A stretch of 64,000 nucleotides of DNA from an uncultured Rhizobiaceae group bacterium (GCA_947501445.1 CANMVS010000001.1:248001-312000), one strand, 5' to 3'. Positions 54,599 through 63,705 are shown, numbered from the stretch's first letter. Notes: generated by a model from the sequence alone, not told the origin. Numbers and translations: made by a program.

Positions 54599-56257
54599 GT
54601 GAGAAGCCTTACCGGAACAGTGTGCCTGGCTGCATTATTGGTCAATTTATCATCTGCAACATTGGCGCAATCTGATGAAACGGATGTTGTGGAAGCTGCT
54701 GAGGTTGAATTTACCGAATCAGATGAAGCGTTTGAAACGACGTCCTGGTACCTGGCCATGCAGGGGCGATTGAATCTATCGGAAAACCGGCTTGTTTCTG
54801 ATGTAATCCGCAATGACCAAATTGCCTTCTGGTATGAAGAGCGCGACTATGCCCCTCTTTGGATCAAGGACGGCAAAGCCACCAAGGCCTCGCAGGAAGT
54901 GGTTTTTGCATTGCTGACGGCGCAGGAAGATGGTCTTGTTCCGGCGGAATACAAAGCCGACGTGATGTTTCCCAAGCTTCAACTGGAGGGTGATGACGGG
55001 CTGGCGGATTTTGAAGTATCGCTGTCCCAGGCGGTAACACTTTATGGTCAGCATCTGCGCAGCGGTCGGGTGAACCCGAACAAAATCAATCGTGAACTCG
55101 TTTTATATCCAAAGGAAATCGCCGCCGATCTGCTGTTACAGCAAATTGCAGAATCCGATGACCCGCTCGAGACGGTGCGTGATTTTGCACCGCGCACCGG
55201 GCGCTACGACAGGATGAAGCAACACCTCAAACATCTCTTCGTGATCCGCACTAAAGGTGGCTGGACACAGGTGCCGGAAGGACCGGCACTCAAACCGGAA
55301 ATGACTGATCCACGTGTCCCATTGCTGCGCAAGCGTCTTATAGAGGCAAAGGACCTGGCACCGGATGCGGATGAAACCGATGTATATGATGATGTGTTGG
55401 TCAAGGCTGTCAAACTCTTCCAGTTTCGAATGGGGCTGGAGGCAGACGGGGTCGTTGGGCCTGCCACGCTGGCGCAACTCAATACGACGGTTGATGAGCG
55501 CATCAATCAGGTGGAGCTCAATCTGGAGCGTCGTCGCTGGATGCAGGCTGATTTTGGGGACCCATACATATTCGTCAATTTGGCAGATCAGGTAGTCAAA
55601 GTCGTCAGCAATGGCAAAACCGTGCACGCGGCGGTCACCCAGGTCGGCAAACCCTATTTTCGCACACCGGTGTTTACCGATGAAATGGAATATCTTGATT
55701 TCAACCCCTATTGGAATGTGCCCTATTCCATTGCCACAAAGGAATATCTGCCGAAGCTGAAATCCAATCCATACGCGCTGCAGTCGAAACGCATTCGCGT
55801 GCTGAAAGACGGCAAGCGTATTGATCCCGGTCGCGTCCCCTGGAACCGCTACTCGCGGTCGAATTTTCCGGTGCGTCTGCGGCAGGATCCAGGCCCTGGC
55901 AATGCATTGGGTCGTGTCAAATTCATGTTCCCCAACAAGTTCAACATCTATATTCATGACACGCCGTCAAAGTCGAACTTTGACCGGTCTTCGCGTTATT
56001 TCAGCCACGGCTGTATTCGGGTTGAAGATCCATTCAAACTGGCTGAAATCATTTTGGGCATGCAGGGCATGTCGCGCGCGCAAATTGACACAATTGCCAG
56101 TTCAAGCGCCCGCAAGATTGTCAAGCTGGACAAGAAAATACCGGTTCATGTTGCCTATCTGACCGCATGGGTCAACAAGGACGGGTCTGTGCACTATCGC
56201 GAAGATGTTTATGGTCGTGACAAAATTCTGGCCAGTGCCTTGTCGGCCGGAAGTTAG
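54599..56257 (+). CDS. YcbB-type L,D-transpeptidase
   Basis: A 552-aa periplasmic enzyme that makes 3-3 cross-links in peptidoglycan. It has a signal peptide (GTVCLAALLVNLSSATLA-QSD), an acidic region, a scaffold domain, a peptidoglycan-binding module (VKLFQFRMGLEADGVVGPAT) and a YkuD catalytic domain with SHGCIRVEDPFKLAEIIL (Cys472). The start is GTG with GGGAG 8 nt upstream. Together with the next gene, a class D beta-lactamase, it suggests a wall/beta-lactam neighbourhood; L,D-transpeptidases can tolerate penicillins. Confidence 0.93.
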   Translation: MRSLTGTVCLAALLVNLSSATLAQSDETDVVEAAEVEFTESDEAFETTSWYLAMQGRLNLSENRLVSDVIRNDQIAFWYEERDYAPLWIKDGKATKASQEVVFALLTAQEDGLVPAEYKADVMFPKLQLEGDDGLADFEVSLSQAVTLYGQHLRSGRVNPNKINRELVLYPKEIAADLLLQQIAESDDPLETVRDFAPRTGRYDRMKQHLKHLFVIRTKGGWTQVPEGPALKPEMTDPRVPLLRKRLIEAKDLAPDADETDVYDDVLVKAVKLFQFRMGLEADGVVGPATLAQLNTTVDERINQVELNLERRRWMQADFGDPYIFVNLADQVVKVVSNGKTVHAAVTQVGKPYFRTPVFTDEMEYLDFNPYWNVPYSIATKEYLPKLKSNPYALQSKRIRVLKDGKRIDPGRVPWNRYSRSNFPVRLRQDPGPGNALGRVKFMFPNKFNIYIHDTPSKSNFDRSSRYFSHGCIRVEDPFKLAEIILGMQGMSRAQIDTIASSSARKIVKLDKKIPVHVAYLTAWVNKDGSVHYREDVYGRDKILASALSAGS

Positions 56258-56378
56258 CTGCGACTGACGATGGTCGGACATTAAAATTATGACCTGTCGC
56301 AATCAAATCCACCGATGCCCTGATGTAGCCTAAAATGCCTGCATGCTGCGTTTATCTCCAACGCATCGGGAAACCAAT

Positions 56379-57188
56379 ATGGCACCTGCAGGTATACTTG
56401 GTGGAAGCATCAAAGCGATTTTGATGCTCCTCGTTTTGACAAGCCCGCTCCACGCGAACGACCGTCTTACAGAGCATCCAGAACTGGAAACGATATTCGA
56501 CAGGCATGGGGTGACCGGGACCTTTGTTCTGCTGGACGTTGTGAATGACCACATCCATGTTTTTGATGCCGATCGTGCGGCACACCCTCGCGTTCCGGCT
56601 TCCACGTTCAAGATTGCAAACAGTCTCATCGCCCTTGAAACGGGTGCCGTTCAAAATGAGAGTGAAGTCATTCCCGTTGCCCATGAGACGCCTGCAACCA
56701 TCAAACGTAAGAGAAGCATGTCGATGCGAGAGGCGATAAAGGTCTCGAATGTGCCTGTCTATCAGACACTTGCACGTCGTATCGGATCTGATGCCTACAA
56801 TGACTGGCTTGAAAGGCTAGACTATGGCAACCGTCAAACAGGCGGTGACGTGGAAACATTCTGGCTCAAAGGACCATTGAAAATCAGTCCAAGGCAACAG
56901 GTTTATTTTTTGGCCGATCTGGCCCGGGGCGAACTGAATGTTACAGAGAAAACCCAGAACATCGTGCGCGATATCCTGTTGCATGAACAATCCGGCGGCG
57001 CACGTGTATATGCAAAGACCGGGTGGAGCATTGTGTCCAAGGTGCACAACGGCTGGTGGGTTGGCTGGGTCGAACGGGGAGAAGACGTTTACACTTTTGC
57101 CCTCAATATCGATATCAGCTCACCACGGGACGCCGATCAGCGCATCCCCTTGGGTAAAGCGCTGCTTTCAGCCATGGATGTCTACTGA
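56379..57188 (+). CDS. Class D beta-lactamase (OXA family)
   Basis: A 269-aa exported serine beta-lactamase. A signal peptide (AILMLLVLTSPLHA-ND) is followed by the catalytic STFK (75-78, Ser nucleophile, carbamylated Lys), SNV (123-125), YGN (149-151) and KTGW (213-216); GWWVGWVE follows. The segment between STFK and SNV is short and lacks the Trp-Asp pair (KWDG-type) of common OXA enzymes, so the spectrum may differ. No mobile-element or integron context is present, so it looks chromosomal. It lies 121 bp after the L,D-transpeptidase stop. Confidence 0.92.
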   Translation: MAPAGILGGSIKAILMLLVLTSPLHANDRLTEHPELETIFDRHGVTGTFVLLDVVNDHIHVFDADRAAHPRVPASTFKIANSLIALETGAVQNESEVIPVAHETPATIKRKRSMSMREAIKVSNVPVYQTLARRIGSDAYNDWLERLDYGNRQTGGDVETFWLKGPLKISPRQQVYFLADLARGELNVTEKTQNIVRDILLHEQSGGARVYAKTGWSIVSKVHNGWWVGWVERGEDVYTFALNIDISSPRDADQRIPLGKALLSAMDVY

Positions 57189-57247
57189 TCCCATACCGCT
57201 GCTTTTTCTCATCAGCGTTCTAGCGTGAGGATGTTGTAGCCCGCTTG

Positions 57248-57349
57248 GAGCAATTCAGGTTTTGAAGGGATCGGTAAAACCTGAATACATCCGCAAGATC
57301 CAGGTCCGACACTCTTGTCCTGTTTCTGGCAAAACAGGAAACGGCCTAA
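57248..57349 (+). repeat. Two-hairpin intergenic element, class A
   Basis: GGAGCAATTCAGGTTTTGAA / AAAACCTGAAT first stem, TGTTTC / GAAACGG second half, ending GGCCTAA. Between the beta-lactamase and the MFS gene. Confidence 0.9.
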
Positions 57350-57466
57350 ACGGAGGGACGACAAGCGCCTCGAAAAAACGGCTCCCTTGACCGCGTGATC
57401 ATCCAGGCGCTAACGTCGGGCGCATCCCACTGACACTGAGTCCCTGTCTTTCGCCCCTGTTGGCAA

Positions 57467-58678
57467 ATGGAACCCGTCGCCGTGACCATTTTACGTACAA
57501 TGAACCGGCAGTCGGTTCTGATCCTGGCGCTCGTATTTGTCAGTTCCGTTTCAACATCATCACTGGCACCGGTTATGGGCCTGTATATTGTCGATGGTCT
57601 TGGCCAGCAGCCTTGGAAAATAGGCATATATTCTGTCATCTTGACGGTTCTGACCCTTGCCGCCAATCGCCTGTTTGGTGAGCGGCTGGATCAGGGCGGC
57701 AAAGTCAGCACCGTGTTGCTGGTAGCCATTATCAGCTTCATCGCGGCCACAGCAACACTGGCGTTCCACCAGTCATACCTGCTTCTCATCAGTCTCATCG
57801 CCATATTTGTGGGTTTGGCAAATACAGCACTTTCGACCACATTCACCTTTGGTCGGCTCCATGCGGAAGATATTGGTCTGGATACCGGTATATATAATTC
57901 CTGGATGCGCTCGTGCAGCTCTTTGGCATGGGCATTTGGCCCTGCCCTCAGTTTCACCAGCATTGGCGTGTTGGGATACACCTCAACCTTCATGATTTCT
58001 GCCGGGATCGGCTGCCTCTGGCTTGTGATGTGGTATTTCGCAGTGCCCAGCTCATTTCGCGCACCAGTCAAGGACAAACGGCCTGCACAGGACAGCCCAA
58101 CCACGGACTGGTTGTTGCTGGTTGCTGCTGCATCCTGCGTGTTCTTTGCGTTGTCCAATGTGCTTTATACAATGGCCATGCCGCTGTTCTTCATTCAGGA
58201 AGTGGGCCTGCCAAGCTACGCTCCAGGTCTGTCGTTTGCGGCAAAATGCCTGATGGAGGTGCCTGCCATTTTCGGTGCTGCTCTGCTGGCACGCCGCTGG
58301 GGGCCACGTCGCGTTCTCTATCTGGCCGCCATTATGGCGATGATAACATTTGTCGCCATATCCGAGGTGCGCACCCTGCCGCAAATGGTCGTCACAGCCG
58401 CATTTGAAGGCCTCTACTATGGTTTGTTTGCGGGCGTTGCCATTACATTTGTTCAAAGTTTTGCTGGCGGACGCATGGGACGAGCCACATCCATGTATGT
58501 CAACAGCCTGTTTTTTGGCGGCACCCTGGGCAGTCTGCTGATGGGATTTGTGGCCACATGGTTTGACTATAAAACAGTCGTATTGCTGGCAGCGGGCTGT
58601 GCGGTCTGCGCCTTGATGACGCTCTACGCATCACGGCGCTACGACGCCGCTTCAGCGCAACCTTCACCTGCGGGCTGA
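57467..58678 (+). CDS. MFS sugar-efflux-type transporter (SET family-like)
   Basis: A 403-aa major-facilitator permease with about twelve helices. GLYIVDGLGQQPWKIGIYS and GERLDQGGKVSTVLLVAI recall the sugar-efflux (SetA/SotB) group, and GGRMGRATSMYVNSLFFGGT the last helices. Substrate unassigned. The start is uncertain: ATG 57467, GTG 57482 or ATG 57500; no strong Shine-Dalgarno. Confidence 0.85.
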   Translation: MEPVAVTILRTMNRQSVLILALVFVSSVSTSSLAPVMGLYIVDGLGQQPWKIGIYSVILTVLTLAANRLFGERLDQGGKVSTVLLVAIISFIAATATLAFHQSYLLLISLIAIFVGLANTALSTTFTFGRLHAEDIGLDTGIYNSWMRSCSSLAWAFGPALSFTSIGVLGYTSTFMISAGIGCLWLVMWYFAVPSSFRAPVKDKRPAQDSPTTDWLLLVAAASCVFFALSNVLYTMAMPLFFIQEVGLPSYAPGLSFAAKCLMEVPAIFGAALLARRWGPRRVLYLAAIMAMITFVAISEVRTLPQMVVTAAFEGLYYGLFAGVAITFVQSFAGGRMGRATSMYVNSLFFGGTLGSLLMGFVATWFDYKTVVLLAAGCAVCALMTLYASRRYDAASAQPSPAG

Positions 58679-58808
58679 CCTGAAGCGAATGACCTTCCTG
58701 ATGCGTCATGCCATTGCATGAATTACGTATAATGAACGTTTCGAACTGTCGTCTGGTTGTGTGACTGCAGCAGCCTGCTACGCGTCAATTGCAGCCGGGA
58801 GCCCCGCT

Positions 58809-58850
58809 GGAGCATTTCGGTTTTGCCAATTCCATCAAAATCTGAATTGC
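58809..58850 (+). repeat. Half copy of a two-hairpin element
   Basis: Only the first stem, GGAGCATTTCGGTTTTGC / CAAAATCTGAATT, is present; the second half is lost. It lies in a 334 bp gap (58679-59012) between the MFS gene and the convergent alpha/beta hydrolase gene; nothing else was recognised. Confidence 0.7.
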
Positions 58851-59012
58851 ACCAGGGCGTGGATGTCATGATTGTTCACAACAAGAAATTCCGGGCTACG
58901 TTGTCACTGCCAATTTTGCAATACGGTCAATTCGCCCTGCCCAATACCAAGTGTATAGGCAATACCTACCGACATATCCGCTGACGAACAGTTTTAGACG
59001 CGGAACAAACCT

Positions 59013-60149
59013 TCAATTAGTGATCGGGTGATCTCGCCTGTCCTTGGCGCTGACATCCAATATCCAGTTCGCCATTATATCCAGCACGCCCGTTGCATAG
59101 GCATTGCTGCCCTGAATCAAAAAAAGCCCGATTGCAAAGGTTGTCCAATGTGACGGCAACTGAAAATTATACCATTCAGCCCGCAACAATGAATGGCTGG
59201 CATCTGGTACCAGTTTGAACTGGTTTTCAGCATTGGCTGTTGCCAGCATGGCACGATAGGTATTTATCGAATTGCGCGCATCAACATTAAGGTCTTTTTC
59301 ACCGGACAAGGCGAGAAATGGCGCTTTGATGTGGCCAAGGAGCGGGCGGGCATCACTGTTGTAATTCAATTGGACGAACTGATACCGATCAGGGGCCATA
59401 AGCCGCGCTGACGGTTCTTCAATGGCCACCAGCTTTCGATATTCCTCATAGTCCAGCATCTGCCCGAAAATCCGCTCATCAAGCCATTTTTGCCGTTCAA
59501 GCAGACGGCTGATTTCGGCATCGTCCTGCCCTTCCTGCTGCATCCGCATACGTCCCAGATAGGCTGATTGTTCACGCCAGGAAATGGCACCACCAACTGT
59601 TACATAAAAATCCATATCACCGGTAAAACGTGCCACATGCGGCAAAACCCATCCGGCTTGGGAAAAGCCGATCACACCTATGGCGTTGTTCCCGTACCAG
59701 CTTCCGGCCCGAATCGCATCTGCCGCTGATATCACCAGGGCTGCTCGGTCTTCCATCGATTGGTTCAACCAATTGCCTTCGGACAGTCCAACGCCGGGCT
59801 TATCCCACGAAAACACCGCAATGCCGCCATTCAGTAATCTATTCATGAGTGGTTGATACCCACCGTCAGAAAGCCGGTCCTGTGGACCATCACCATGCAC
59901 CAGCAGTGCGATTGGACCTTCAAACTGCTCGGCGGGCAAATACAGGCTTCCGGATATTTTTGCGCCCTGATGGGAAAACGTTACGTTTTCATGTCGGAAC
60001 GACGAAAGATCAAATGTTGCCAATCCCGACAGCGCCATGAATATACCGCCACAGATAAGGCTCAATACCGCAACCACAATTGTTGCTCTTTTCCAGAACC
60101 GGCGTTTTGGTCGCCGGACGGAAACCTCGTCAAAACGACCGGCGCTCAA
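59013..60149 (-). CDS. Membrane-anchored alpha/beta hydrolase
   Basis: A 378-aa protein with a membrane anchor near the N-terminus (RATIVVAVLSLICGGIFMAL) and an alpha/beta-hydrolase domain: LLVHGDGPQDRLSDGG (oxyanion loop), IGVIGFSQAGWVLPH (Ser nucleophile) and PDASHSLLRAE (His). The start is probably TTG at 60149, overlapping the TetR stop (TTGA) with GGGAG upstream; ATG 60188 would overlap TetR by 43 nt. A chromosomal esterase or dienelactone-hydrolase-like activity is likely. It is downstream of, and coupled to, the TetR gene, hence regulated by it. Confidence 0.88.
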   Translation of the reverse strand: MSAGRFDEVSVRRPKRRFWKRATIVVAVLSLICGGIFMALSGLATFDLSSFRHENVTFSHQGAKISGSLYLPAEQFEGPIALLVHGDGPQDRLSDGGYQPLMNRLLNGGIAVFSWDKPGVGLSEGNWLNQSMEDRAALVISAADAIRAGSWYGNNAIGVIGFSQAGWVLPHVARFTGDMDFYVTVGGAISWREQSAYLGRMRMQQEGQDDAEISRLLERQKWLDERIFGQMLDYEEYRKLVAIEEPSARLMAPDRYQFVQLNYNSDARPLLGHIKAPFLALSGEKDLNVDARNSINTYRAMLATANAENQFKLVPDASHSLLRAEWYNFQLPSHWTTFAIGLFLIQGSNAYATGVLDIMANWILDVSAKDRRDHPITN

Positions 60150-60706
60150 GATTGCGCACTCCCAATTCCATTGGTGAATGTGCTCCATGCCAGGTTTGCG
60201 GCCTGTTGGGGGGTAGCATGTTCGTCGCGAACCATTAACCAGGCCGAGTAAACAAGGTGGTCATAGGCAACCAAAGCCCACTCAACCGGGCAGTCGCCTG
60301 AAAACAACCCCTCTTTTGCCGCTGCCTTAAACAACTTGTGAAAGGCGTTGTTTTGTGTGCTTGAACCTGCAGCAACTTCATCTGCAGCCGTATGTTGTTC
60401 CTGCGCCAGAAACCATTGCCGATCGCCCAATTGCACGATCGCTTCAGTGATTTTCCTCAAAGCATCGATGTTGGACCTTGCTCCGCGCGCTGCCAAATCA
60501 GCGGCCCGTTCCAGCTCCCCGGACGCCTGCGCAGCCATAACGCGCAAAAGATCGTCACGGCCGTCAAAATGCCGGTGCAAAGTTGCCCGCCCGACACCGG
60601 CAGCAACAGCAATGTCAGCCAATGAAGCTGTCGGATCCCGGTTCAATAATTGGAACGCAGCTTCGATCACCGCATCCCGGCTGGAAAGTTTTATCGGTTT
60701 TTTCAT
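60146..60706 (-). CDS. TetR/AcrR-family repressor with autoregulatory palindrome
   Basis: A 186-aa TetR regulator with HTH ASLADIAVAAGVGRATLHRH and a helical sensor domain. The start at 60706 overlaps a perfect palindrome, and the alpha/beta hydrolase gene begins at the TGA stop through a TTGA overlap, so the two form an operon that it presumably represses. The inducer is unknown. Confidence 0.92.
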   Translation of the reverse strand: MKKPIKLSSRDAVIEAAFQLLNRDPTASLADIAVAAGVGRATLHRHFDGRDDLLRVMAAQASGELERAADLAARGARSNIDALRKITEAIVQLGDRQWFLAQEQHTAADEVAAGSSTQNNAFHKLFKAAAKEGLFSGDCPVEWALVAYDHLVYSAWLMVRDEHATPQQAANLAWSTFTNGIGSAQS

Positions 60707-60724
60707 GAGACATTAATGTCTCAT
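60705..60724. promoter_or_regulatory. Perfect 20-bp palindrome ATGAGACATT-AATGTCTCAT, TetR operator
   Basis: Ten-base arms with no spacer, overlapping the TetR start codon and upstream of the divergent gene at 60767. Size and position are typical of TetR operators. Confidence 0.8.
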
Positions 60725-60766
60725 TTGTTACTATTATGTCAACCCCTTGAATTTACGACCGCACAT

Positions 60767-61237
60767 ATGGATGGCAGTAAAGTTTTGTGCCGGCTGCAGC
60801 AGATATGGATGCACCGGAGTGCTGAATTCCAATTGGCATTGCCTGCAATATACCAAAACGGTATATTCAACATAATGCTGCACATCAGCCAAACACCATT
60901 CCGCAATCAGGTGCCTTACATGTTTGACACAGAATATCATTTTGAGGAATTACCACTATCAATAGGGTGCATTGAGATCGCCCATTGCAGTGGCACGGCA
61001 ATGCTGGAGGGTGAAAATGGGCCTCATGACTATGGATTTTCCGTAACAGGCATCGAGCTGGATGGTCATCTCATCAACGATTATCGGGACAATCGAACAG
61101 TGCAAATTTCCGAAAAAAGCGACGATGTTTTTCACACTTTGCTTTTTCAGAACCTGGCAGCCAATATTATGGCAGACCGCGATGCAGCAGAACATTTTTA
61201 TGCAGCCTTGCGCGATCATATTCACGAAGCTGCCTAA
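60767..61237 (+). CDS. Hypothetical protein divergent from TetR
   Basis: A frame of 156 codons with no membrane segment or known motif: AEFQLALPAIYQNGIFNIML, VPYMFDTEYHFEELPLSIG and FHTLLFQNLAANIMADRDAA. The Shine-Dalgarno is weak, so the start is uncertain (60650 would overlap TetR). The absence of stops and plausible composition support a real gene. The TetR operator between the two genes suggests co-regulation. Confidence 0.5.
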   Translation: MDGSKVLCRLQQIWMHRSAEFQLALPAIYQNGIFNIMLHISQTPFRNQVPYMFDTEYHFEELPLSIGCIEIAHCSGTAMLEGENGPHDYGFSVTGIELDGHLINDYRDNRTVQISEKSDDVFHTLLFQNLAANIMADRDAAEHFYAALRDHIHEAA

Positions 61238-61417
61238 ATCAATTCAGGTTATTGCGACATGATAGGGCAGGCATTGCCTTCTCCAATATTTTACAACAAC
61301 AAAACTGTATCGATGGGTGCAGCAAACAGTTTGCCCAAGTCACGCCGCAAATCCGTGCAACGCTTTGCCGGAAGGAAACGGACTGGCTGTGACCTGTTGT
61401 GTGCTTGGGGGAAGAAG

Positions 61418-62008
61418 ATGCAAATTTTCAACGTAAAATCGCTGTTTGTTGTGTCAGGCCTGCTTGTTTCGACTGTGGCGGGACTGGCTCAATCACCCAC
61501 GGCCGCGCAACAACAGGCAATCCGCTCCAGCTGTGTTTCCGATTTCCGCGCCAATTGTTCTGGTGTTCCAACAGGCGGCATGGATGCGCTGGTCTGTCTC
61601 GAACAACATGTTTCAAAACTCTCACCCACCTGCCAGACAGCAGTCGAAGCGGTAGATCCCGGTGCTGCCGCACCTGCCACCGCAGCGTCAAAACCAACCG
61701 ACGACACTGCTGCCAAAACCGAGGCTGCGGCGACACCTGCAGCAAAAACAACGACTGCCGAGCCATCTGATGCAACGGCTGCGGCAAAGGCACCCGAAAC
61801 ACCGGCCAAGGCCATGCCTGCTCCAGGTGGCATGTCCCTTCGGCAGGAACTACGCATCGCTGCCGGCGCCTGTGCGCATGACTACCGGGTCCTTTGCCCT
61901 AACCTGCCTGTTGGACGCGGCAATGTTCTGTTCTGCCTCAAAGTACACGGCGAACGGCTTTCCCCGCAATGTCACGCCGCATTGACGAAAGCCGGCGAGG
62001 TCTTTTGA
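61418..62008 (+). CDS. Exported Cys-rich-repeat protein
   Basis: A 196-aa protein with a signal peptide (LFVVSGLLVSTVAGLAQ). Two Cys-rich repeats (SSCVSDFRANCSGVPTGG...CLEQHVSKLSPTC and GACAHDYRVLCPNLPVGRG...CLKVHGERLSPQC) flank a long Ala/Thr/Pro linker. This matches the family of cysteine-rich repeats (FGFR/GLG1-like) found in Hyphomicrobiales. Function unknown; disulfides in the periplasm are likely. GGGGGAAG upstream supports the start at 61418. Confidence 0.88.
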   Translation: MQIFNVKSLFVVSGLLVSTVAGLAQSPTAAQQQAIRSSCVSDFRANCSGVPTGGMDALVCLEQHVSKLSPTCQTAVEAVDPGAAAPATAASKPTDDTAAKTEAAATPAAKTTTAEPSDATAAAKAPETPAKAMPAPGGMSLRQELRIAAGACAHDYRVLCPNLPVGRGNVLFCLKVHGERLSPQCHAALTKAGEVF

Positions 62009-62199
62009 TTGTCACCAACAACAACCTGGCACAGGTTGCGCAGGCTCCAGTTGTACCGAATGTTTAGTGGTTCCGGGCCTGACTGTTTCCCGCAACTGTA
62101 AACACAATATGTGCGGTACCTTACCCCATGCCAGGCATCTACGCTGCGTTTGTGTGAGTGAATATCAGTAAGAGTGTTATAAGCGTGCGAGGGCGATGT

Positions 62200-62916
62200 T
62201 CATGTGTTCATCTCGGTCTGAACGTCATCGGCATGCCGGGTTCTGGTTGGACTTGTGGCAAGAACGTAGAGCCATCTCGATAATTCGTAACAGACCGCTA
62301 GATTATTCACCTGTCCACCTGTCTCAATCAGAAAAGATTGCACGGCAGTCAGGGTGTCATTGAGAACTTCATGTTTTGCATGGAGAAGATCGATGTTTAA
62401 CGCGCCCAGATTAGTGCGGGCTTCTTCAATCGTTTCGCTCTGGCTGCCATCAACGAAACGTTGTTCAAAGAATTCCAGCCTGTCCACCTCGTCATTCCTG
62501 GCTGCTTCCAATTCATGTAATCGCTTGCACTGGGCGCGCGTGCCTGGCGCCCGCTCGTCCCTTAACGAGCCAATCAATCCGAGCGCATCATCTGCCTCTT
62601 CAACACCCATTTCGAATGGTATGAACTGCCTGTATCTGGAAAAAACGACCTGCTGTTTTGGCCTGCCATTCAGCGTATCGAGGATACCCTGCAGCGCTTC
62701 AATAGCGTCCAGTTGCGCACGGTTTGCTTGCGTAATCAACTGAATTGATTGATCAATCCTTCCCTGGCTACGATACCTCACGGCGGATATTACGAGAGTA
62801 TTGAGTGTATCATTCTCAACTGCATCGACAAGCATGGTTTCCAATCCGGCAAATGCGTCTGCGGGCGTTGCGTCGTCAGTCAGCTGGGCTCGAATAATGT
62901 GTTTCGTCGACAACAT
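62200..62916 (-). CDS. Hypothetical helical protein
   Basis: A 238-aa protein predicted to be mostly helical, with coiled-coil-like segments (ARNDEVDRLEFFEQRFVDG and SIQLITQANRAQLDAIEALQ). No motif recognised and no signal peptide. The Shine-Dalgarno is weak. It stands alone, so its function is unknown. Confidence 0.6.
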   Translation of the reverse strand: MLSTKHIIRAQLTDDATPADAFAGLETMLVDAVENDTLNTLVISAVRYRSQGRIDQSIQLITQANRAQLDAIEALQGILDTLNGRPKQQVVFSRYRQFIPFEMGVEEADDALGLIGSLRDERAPGTRAQCKRLHELEAARNDEVDRLEFFEQRFVDGSQSETIEEARTNLGALNIDLLHAKHEVLNDTLTAVQSFLIETGGQVNNLAVCYELSRWLYVLATSPTRTRHADDVQTEMNT

Positions 62917-63049
62917 TTCATTGATAAATCACACAGATCAACCGTTGGCAAGGCACGCTAACCTGTCCGCCAATGGCCAGTAGTTGGATGGAAAATCTCA
63001 AGATTTCACGTCCGTAGGGGCACAGACTGTGGCAGCACTGCACGCTGCA

Positions 63050-63622
63050 CTAGAAACTTAGACTGTCGAACACATCAGCAAATGCAATACCACAGGCCGG
63101 ATGACCACCGCCGCCGCCGCGGGCCTGTCGGGACAAACAGGCAAATCCATGTACCAGTGACCACACTTTGGTTTCCACATACCGCGGGTCCTGATCTTTT
63201 TTTACAAATGGTGCGCAGGCCTGAGCGAGTATCTGATAGGCAAGTGTTGATGCATTATCCAGGTCCGGATCATCAAAGGTGATTTCCACTGAATTGAATA
63301 TCAGGTCAAACAGCGCTTCATTTTTTTCTGCAAAATCCAGATATCCCTGGCAAATGGCCAGCAATTGGTCCCTGGCACCGTCAGGCGACTTATCCCGTTC
63401 TGCCATCATCGTTTTGGCAAATTGCTCATATCCGCGCGCTGCGATGGCTGACAAAAGCCCGTCGAGACTTTTGAAATGATGTGCCGGAGCCGCATGTGAC
63501 ACCCCTGCCCGCGCCGCACATTTGCGCAAGGTCAGTCCCGAAGTGCCCCCCTCCTGCAACAATTCCATACCCGCAACGATGAGGGCTTCACGCAGGTTCC
63601 CGTGGTGATGGGGCGTTTTCAT
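63050..63622 (-). CDS. TetR/AcrR-family regulator, possibly of a DUF2306 gene
   Basis: A 190-aa TetR regulator with a His-rich N-terminus (HHHGNLREALIVAGMELL) and HTH LTLRKCAARAGVSHAAPAHH. The start at 63622 gives the conventional N-terminus; a longer frame exists. It is divergent from the DUF2306 gene with two interlocking palindromes between them, so it likely controls that gene and itself. Confidence 0.92.
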   Translation of the reverse strand: MKTPHHHGNLREALIVAGMELLQEGGTSGLTLRKCAARAGVSHAAPAHHFKSLDGLLSAIAARGYEQFAKTMMAERDKSPDGARDQLLAICQGYLDFAEKNEALFDLIFNSVEITFDDPDLDNASTLAYQILAQACAPFVKKDQDPRYVETKVWSLVHGFACLSRQARGGGGGHPACGIAFADVFDSLSF

Positions 63623-63644
63623 CCAGAGATCACTCCATTGATTT

Positions 63645-63705
63645 AACCACAAACTTGACACTGTAAAGTTTGTGGTTACTCTGCCGCTACTTTACAGTGT
63701 CAAGT
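63645..63705. promoter_or_regulatory. Two interlocking palindromes, TetR operators
   Basis: Palindrome 1: AACCACAAACTT-(9 bp)-AAGTTTGTGGTT, 12-bp perfect arms (63645-63677). Palindrome 2: ACTTGACACTGTAAAGT (63653-63669) repeated as exact complement at 63689-63705, 17-bp arms. They share sequence, so binding could be alternative or cooperative. They fill most of the 97 bp between the TetR and DUF2306 genes. Confidence 0.75.

Noticed and set aside
55136-55957. 273-codon frame antisense to the L,D-transpeptidase
   Set aside because: The plus strand encodes a full YkuD domain with catalytic Cys; the antisense frame has no start signal.
56379-57188. Mobile resistance cassette carrying the OXA gene
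   Set aside because: No integron recombination site, integrase or IS around it; the neighbours look chromosomal.
61237-61260. Possible half copy of the two-hairpin element (AATTCAGGTTATTG)
   Set aside because: Only about 14 bp match and no stem can form; chance similarity is likely.
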